A stretch of DNA of 40,003 bases from Bondarzewia mesenterica (lineage: Eukaryota; Basidiomycota; Agaricomycetes; Russulales; Bondarzewiaceae): positions 1 through 40,003 of the forward strand of contig SGPL01000312.1 in NCBI GenBank assembly GCA_004802705.1. The letters are read 5' to 3'. Every line of letters starts with the position of its first letter. The first letter of the stretch is position 1. Shown one piece after another: positions 34,792 through 40,003 of the stretch. A model generated the notes under the pieces. The model did no database searches and had not been told where the DNA came from. It saw nothing but the letters and a program-made list of their open reading frames with translations. The position numbers and the translations under genes were made by a program.

Positions 34792-36822
34792 TCAATCATC
34801 AATATACCCCATCTCCTTATCCCTCTTCGCCTTCCTCCATGCCTTTCTTTCCTCATCGGTCAGCGACCACCACCCGTCGACACTGTCTTCGAGTTCCATT
34901 TCCCATTTCTCTTCCAACATCTCCTCCTTCTTTGTCTTCTTTTTCTTTGGAGCGGGTGGCGGCGGCGGGGGAGGAGTACGTCGAATTGTCAGCAGGTGCG
35001 CCATGCCGCTAAGGGCGGTTTTGCTGGTCTTGAAGAGAGGACTGCAGGTGACATAGGAAGGAGAAGCTGCGAAAGGGCTATTGGGATGTGAGTTCGCGCG
35101 TCGAATGGCGTCGCTCACGCCTCCGGCACGGGGGATGGTAATGCTCCGTCGTGAAATATGGACGGTGGAGGATGATGGGGTAGCCTTCGAAGATACTGAA
35201 GGCGTTCTGGGATACGCCGTTTTGATTTCATCTGCGAGTGCGCTACTGCCGTTAGATGAGCTAGGGTTGACGTTCTCCTACGAAATAATGAGCAGATAAA
35301 CGCTGAAAAATACAGTTTGACTCACCTTCAATCGAACTGGGGTTTCCGGTTGGGATTGCTTGACCTTCACTTTGGTTTGAGGCTTGGCGGCACTTTCCCT
35401 GGATTTCTGGGCCTCTTCCTTCTGCTCACGTCCTTTGCCCTTCGCCTGAGCATCCCTTTCGTCTATCTTCTTCGTCAATGATTGATAAGAAGGAGCTGAA
35501 GGCACGTCGTCTTCCCCGTTCTCCTCGTCCGAGACAACCACTGCTTTCCTTTTCCCCGGCCGCTTCCTGACGGGTGCAGGTTTGTTGTCATCCCCATCAT
35601 CTCCCACAACCCCTTTTGCCTTTCGTGACTCGGATGCTTGCCGCACGCCAACGCTGGCTGGTGGCTTCTTACCTTTCCTTGGCAAGAATTGAAGCTCATC
35701 TTCATCTTCTGAATCAGGTATAGGTAAAATTTCGCTATCGTCCGCAGACCGAAGAGATAGGCTAGCACGGTGTGAAGTAGATGCTGCTCCAGAGGCCTGA
35801 ACGGGGTCGGGCATCTCGTTCGAAACCATAGACTTTGCTCTGCTCGCTCGTACACTCTTCTTCACGGGGGACTTGATGACGACCTCGACCAGATCTTTCT
35901 TCTTCGCGGTTTTTTTCGCCTTTCGTTTCGGCCTCTTTGCCGTTTCCTTCTTTCCATTCCGACCTGCCTTCATGCTCGTCTCTGATGGCACCGTCTCGGG
36001 AGGGTCGCTTCGACTGTCAGAAGCCACGGCAGACGGAGACGATGCAGCGAAGAAAGGTGGCGGTACAGCAGGCGGAGGCATCCGAATTGAATCCAAATCG
36101 ATGTCCATAGAATCATTCTCTCCACCAGTTGCACCGCCAGATTTAGGCTCAACTGGTGTCGCCCTCTTTCGCTTTCTCTGTTGGACCGGACTCGCCATAG
36201 GGGATGATGGATTGAGTTGAGGCGTCACTGTCCTCTCGGCTCGCGGTTCAGGTGATCGACGAGGGGCACTGCTTGGAAGGGGAGGATCTGAAGGAGGCAG
36301 AGGGATACTGGAGCTAAGGATTGGGATAGTCCTTGCTTCGGATTCGGCAATAGAAACATCAGCTGGGTTGGGGTGAGAAGCTTTTGGACGCTTCACAGGG
36401 CGAGGCTTTGGTTGGAGTTTGGTTTTCGAAGCGGAAGGCTTGATAGCCAGCTCGTCCTCGGAGGATATATCTATAACTTCGTCGCGATACGAAATGGGAC
36501 GCTTGGACACTCGCCGAGACATCTTCGCTCGCTCCGCGATGTCCAGCGAGAAGTCCGCGGTGGCAGCAACGCTTTCGTGTGGAATGGTAGACGGGACGGT
36601 GTCGATATCGACGACGATTGTCGGTTCTAAAGCAGGCTCTGATGGAGGGGTTAGGATAGGAGCGGTCACGTCGCTGGTAGGAATGTTTGTGGTGTCAGAG
36701 GTGGCCTTTGCACCCTTGTATGCTGGGCGCGGACGAGGACGCGGACGAGATGAAGGAGACTTGGAAGAGATTGATGCGACTGCAGCAGGTGTGAAGGAAG
36801 AGATGGAGGAGGGGCCGGCCAT
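34792..36822 (-). CDS. Uncharacterised low-complexity protein, 660 residues
   Basis: I do not recognise a domain. Exons 36822-35326 and 35277-34792. The protein is rich in Ser, Pro, Ala and Lys, with basic clusters (RKRKR, RPKRKAKKTAKKKD) that could act as nuclear localisation signals, and acidic patches such as PDSEDEDELQF. The second exon has SVSSKATPSSS, RRSITIPRAGG, a proline run before PKKKKTKKEE, and a conserved-looking C-terminal end DGWWSLTDEERKAWRKAKRD. The frame is open upstream to 36885, but the first ATG is at 36822 (MAGPSSISS). An A7 run near 35911-35917 here stays in frame. A nuclear or chromatin role is only a guess from composition. Confidence 0.8.
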
Positions 36823-37303
36823 GTTTGCAAGAGGATCCGAGAATGTTGAGATTGTTGAGTTGCGATTTATGTTATTGGAGGTCACATTCTCAATGGGAGA
36901 TACAACTGGCAGAATTGATAGAGATGGGTGGCCTGATGAGCACCCGGACTGAGTCCGTCCACAGATTGATTATCTTACCAGATTCTGTGGTTGCGACGCG
37001 TCTCTTTGTTCTGGATTGTTCAGATATCATTGAGTGGTCTTCAGTATCCGATAGCAGCCATCCATCTTCACTCGATGGCATGGCGCCTTTGTTGTGCAAG
37101 GGAGGCGCGACTCGGAGGCAGAAAGCAAGCGGTGTGATGACTGTGACGCGTCGCGTTCGATCACAGGGTCAGACAGTCACAATCGTGACACAGCCGTCAC
37201 TGACTCGAGTAGACTTGAACGAAGTTCCAGTACAACTTACCACCACCGGGCAATCGCGCCTCCTGAACTCAAGACCTCTCTCGTTAAACAAGGAAGTTCT
37301 TCA
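36823..37303. other. Divergent promoter region of the uncharacterised gene and VPS51
   Basis: 481 bp between divergent starts. The Vps51 reading frame stays open upstream of 37304 to about 37094 but contains no ATG, so I treat this as leader and promoter. Confidence 0.45.
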
Positions 37304-38095
37304 ATGTCACTTCCATCTTCTTCCTCGACTCCTCCATCTACTCCGCCTCTTTCCAAGTCCGCGACAGTGCCTGTACTATCACCTCTTCATCCGTCTTCCC
37401 CCTCACCCTCACCTTTGTCTGGTGCAACTTCGTCGGCCGAAAGATCGTCAGGGAATCACGTTTCTCTGTCTTCTCCAATACCACCTCAAGGAATTGAGCG
37501 ATCAAAGACCAGGGCCCGAGACCTCTTGCGAAAGCACTACGGTTTAGGTGTGGGCCCGCCTCAGCCCTCAGGCAGACCAATGGACCCTATGGATTTGGGT
37601 AGGCAACGTTACATCTAATTCTTGGAACTTCAGATGGTATCCTTAGTTACAGATTCTCCTGCGTTCGACGCGAAGGCGTATTATGAACAGTTGATTACGA
37701 CTTCATCATTGACGACTTTATTGAAGAAAGAGAACGAACTGCTGACCGGTATATTCGTCTCGCATCGCTTACGAACTAGAACCGCTCATGAATTCTGCTT
37801 TAGACATGCGGCAATTAGACAGTGAACGCCAGTCTTTGGTATACAATCATCATCACGAGCTCATCGCAGCTACGGATACCATATCTGCGGTATGTCTGGT
37901 GTTCCTTCGAGTTTATGCACGCTTCGAATAATCACACCGTAGATGAAAACTCGGGCAGAGTCACTTGACGCTGATCTTGACTTGCTGAAAGTCGCCTTCT
38001 CCGAAATTTCGCGATTGAGTGCAGAAGTTGCGATTGAACAGCCGTCTGGCTTCCCAAGTTCCCCTCATCAGCCTGCTAGTGTACAGAGGTCTTGA
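37304..38095 (+). CDS. VPS51: Vps51, GARP/EARP tethering complex subunit
   Basis: Small subunit of the GARP complex, which tethers endosome-derived vesicles to the trans-Golgi network. Exons: 37304-37598, 37653-37748, 37804-37889, 37943-38095; 209 residues, in the range of fungal Vps51 (yeast 164). The N-terminus is Ser/Pro-rich. The family core begins RARDLLRKHYGLGVGPP and continues DSPAFDAKAYYEQLI, LLKKENELL, LDSERQSLVYNHHHELI and KTRAESLDADLDLLK, predicted coiled coil. The first intron is taken to end at AG 37651-37652 because this gives MDLDSPAF; an earlier AG at 37632-37633 would add out-of-frame sequence. The start is the first ATG in the open frame. Confidence 0.9.
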
Positions 38096-38359
38096 CTTGT
38101 GCGTCAACTAGCACTCGCAATCTTTCTCGCATTGATACCCTCGCAACGATCTACTCGTAACAATTCCTATAACCTGGTGCGTCCTGTGCTGCATCATAAC
38201 TTCCTTAGCCTCGCATTCCACTACTCGTTATTCTGGGCGGGTCTCAGTCTTACATTCAACCCCGATAGTGTGACACTCTGCTATCCTCCTTTAACGCGCC
38301 AGCTGGAATGAATGTCACTATCAGTTTGGAGAATGATCCTGAAATTTTTTCCATCAAAA

Positions 38360-40003
38360 TTATTCCATATGCCCAAACATCTTCTCATTTTCTGTCCGAG
38401 TGATGTGAGCTACCACCCAAAGACTCTCGTCGATCTCAAAGAACGTAAACAGAACGGATTCCGACTCTAGAACCGTGTTGTTCAAATACTGAGACACCAT
38501 TTTTAGCGCGACTCTGCCAAAGGTGATGCGAAAGACCTCAACACTGTGCTTATCGTCGTGGGACATTAGCAAGAACGATTGAAGGATTCTCTTTGTTCAT
38601 CGGTCCTCACCTTGACAATGTCGTTTTCAGGTATCGTGCGCCTCGCAAATGGTACAGTGATAGCGAATGCCGGTGGTTGCTGCTGCTGAGTATGAGGCAT
38701 GCTTGTCGTTGCATCCGCTGCATGGTCTGGATCTGAATTAACGAGAGACTATATCCAAGAAGTTAAGTACATGATTGTGTGATGCTAAATTTATCTTCGG
38801 GGTTACAAAGATAATCGAAACGACGGGCAATGACAAGGCATGAAGCTTTGAAGTAGCAGACCAAGGCGCTGAGCAAAGGGCAGCCCCAGACAGACTTCGA
38901 AAAACGATTCATGATCCTTCGCTCTTACTGTCTTCCTCCGCCAGTACGGCGAGTCCCAATTCTCGACTGCAAAGCCACCACTGGTTGCCAGTTTTCAGCG
39001 GCTCGATGTTCCAATGCCACGAGCGCCAGGTCCTTGTCCTTGAAATCATCCTCTAACACGTTCCACGTTGTCTCCGTGAGAGGGATATTCCCCTTCGCCT
39101 CTATAGGACCAATGCGACCCTTCTGAGGTATAGATCAGTCGTGACAGTAAGCCTTCTGACTTACGTTTGAGAACAAATTTACTTACGCGGATTAACTTGA
39201 CGTAGGCCAGAATGATGTGCGCCACTTGGTGCGTTAATTGTTGCAACGTCATCGGACCGTACTTGGTCTCAACGCAAAGCTCTTTGTGGTAATGCTCGTA
39301 CCCATTTATCTGTTGACGCGAACGCAAAGCACAAGGTATCAGCGAAAACAGTCTACCCGTCCCATATCACTGAAGGCCGCATTCACCTGCATGTGCACCA
39401 CTATGGTTTTCGCGGCGGATGTCATGCCGTCTAGTGGGAGGGGTTGGTCATCGAAAGGAAATTTCCCTTTACTTGCATCGACGACGGACACTTTCCCCGA
39501 GTATTGTATGGGCTTATAGAGGTTGACGACCCCGCATTGTGAACGGACCCATTCTATCTGCGAAATCGTCTCAAAATGGACCTTTGAGTCTGTTGCAGAT
39601 TGCCGATCCGAGGCGGGCGGGGATGGGGGCGCCACGGATGGCGCACGCGAGGACGCTACCGACGAAGGTGCAGTGATTTCAAGCCTGCTTCGTGACCTGG
39701 AGCTCCTTTGTCGAGCCTGCGACGCTGTGCTTGATGGCGACCTCAAATCGCCTTGCGTCCAGTGGTGGCGAAGACTGGAGCTGCTGTGGTGAGGCGTCGG
39801 CGGTCCAGGGACAGAAAACATGTTCGGATCAGGCAAGGGCGAAAGGAGTTGGGGCATGGGCATCTGTGAATATGTGCTCCAAGCCGGTGTAGGTCCAACC
39901 GCGATTGGGATGACGGGCGACCCTGTAGCGTGGTGTGCAGCGTGGTGAGCAGAGCGACTGCTCCTACCAGAAGGTGCCGGGGACGGGGGGACATATGGTG
40001 AGG
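38360..40003 (-). CDS. Uncharacterised protein, 5' end beyond the window
   Basis: No family recognised. The frame is open to the right edge, so the start lies outside. Firm exons, downward: edge to 39357, 39309-39187, 39122-38929, and near the end 38748-38611 and 38548-38360. The first part is Pro/Ser/Arg-rich (possibly disordered). From about 39590 a folded-looking domain begins: HFETISQIEWVRSQCGVVNLY, then YEHYHKELCVETKYGPMTL, HQVAHIILAYVKLIR, GRIGPIEAKGNIPLTETTW and LALVALEHRAAENW. The last exon has VEVFRITFGRVALKM and ends KMFGHME. Phases between 38929 and 38748 do not match directly, so an intermediate exon is needed; a possible one lies near 38894-38806 but implies a 34-bp intron. The 3' model is therefore tentative. 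Confidence 0.6.

Noticed and set aside
36825..37547. Plus-strand open frame of 240 codons
   Set aside because: It overlaps the start of the minus-strand gene and the Vps51 exon in a different frame. Vps51 motifs are in another frame, so this is a shadow.
38641..38735. A frame on the minus strand reading like half of a ZZ zinc finger (GIRYHCTIC)
   Set aside because: It soon meets a stop and conflicts with the frame that joins smoothly to the last exon; only two CxxC pairs are present, so I regard it as chance.

Overview
The window is fungal nuclear DNA, most likely from a basidiomycete (Agaricomycetes-type). The evidence is dense genes with many short introns (mostly 50-75 bp, GT-AG), pyrimidine-rich leaders, a fungal sterol 14-alpha-demethylase, a Bsd2-type adaptor and a HEN1 small-RNA methyltransferase. 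It is draft-quality sequence: there is a roughly 270-base run of N near 17.25-17.52 kb, many single Ns between 17 and 21.1 kb, and five genes that each carry one single-base frame error.

Layout. 0.8-4.6 kb (+): aldo-keto reductase, then replication factor C subunit Rfc5. 4.8-5.7 kb (-): HD-domain phosphohydrolase. 6.8-16.4 kb (+): ZIP zinc transporter (Yke4/SLC39A7 type) with a 5-nt microexon, a diphosphoinositol-polyphosphate Nudix hydrolase, an Rsm1/NIPA-type C3HC zinc-finger protein, and a Bsd2/Ndfip ubiquitin-ligase adaptor. 17.6-19.0 kb (-): short-chain dehydrogenase whose last exon is lost in the gap. 19.4-19.7 kb (+): a decayed copy of the acetolactate synthase regulatory subunit (ILV6). 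20.4-22.0 kb (+): HEN1 methyltransferase with a C-terminal tail of GWG motifs. 22.3-28.3 kb (-): V-ATPase subunit e, CYP51/Erg11, and a mitochondrial RNase II-family exonuclease (Dss1 type). 28.8-29.9 kb (+): acidic/basic protein with one C2H2-like finger. 30.1-32.0 kb (-): Env7/STK16 kinase. 32.5-34.3 kb (+): F-box protein. 34.8-36.8 kb (-): uncharacterised low-complexity protein. 37.3-38.1 kb (+): Vps51. 38.4 kb to the right edge (-): an uncharacterised gene running off the window.

The genes are mostly unrelated housekeeping functions and do not form a biosynthetic cluster. Loose themes are metal homeostasis (ZIP, Bsd2), endomembrane and vacuole function (V-ATPase e, Env7, Vps51, Bsd2), and RNA metabolism (Rsm1, HEN1, Dss1). 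The observation most worth following is HEN1 with an Argonaute-hook-like tail. Exon coordinates were read by eye from frame continuity and conserved protein motifs. For each gene presented as complete, except the ZIP gene's unresolved N-terminus, the spliced length is a multiple of three, after correcting the single-base errors where noted.
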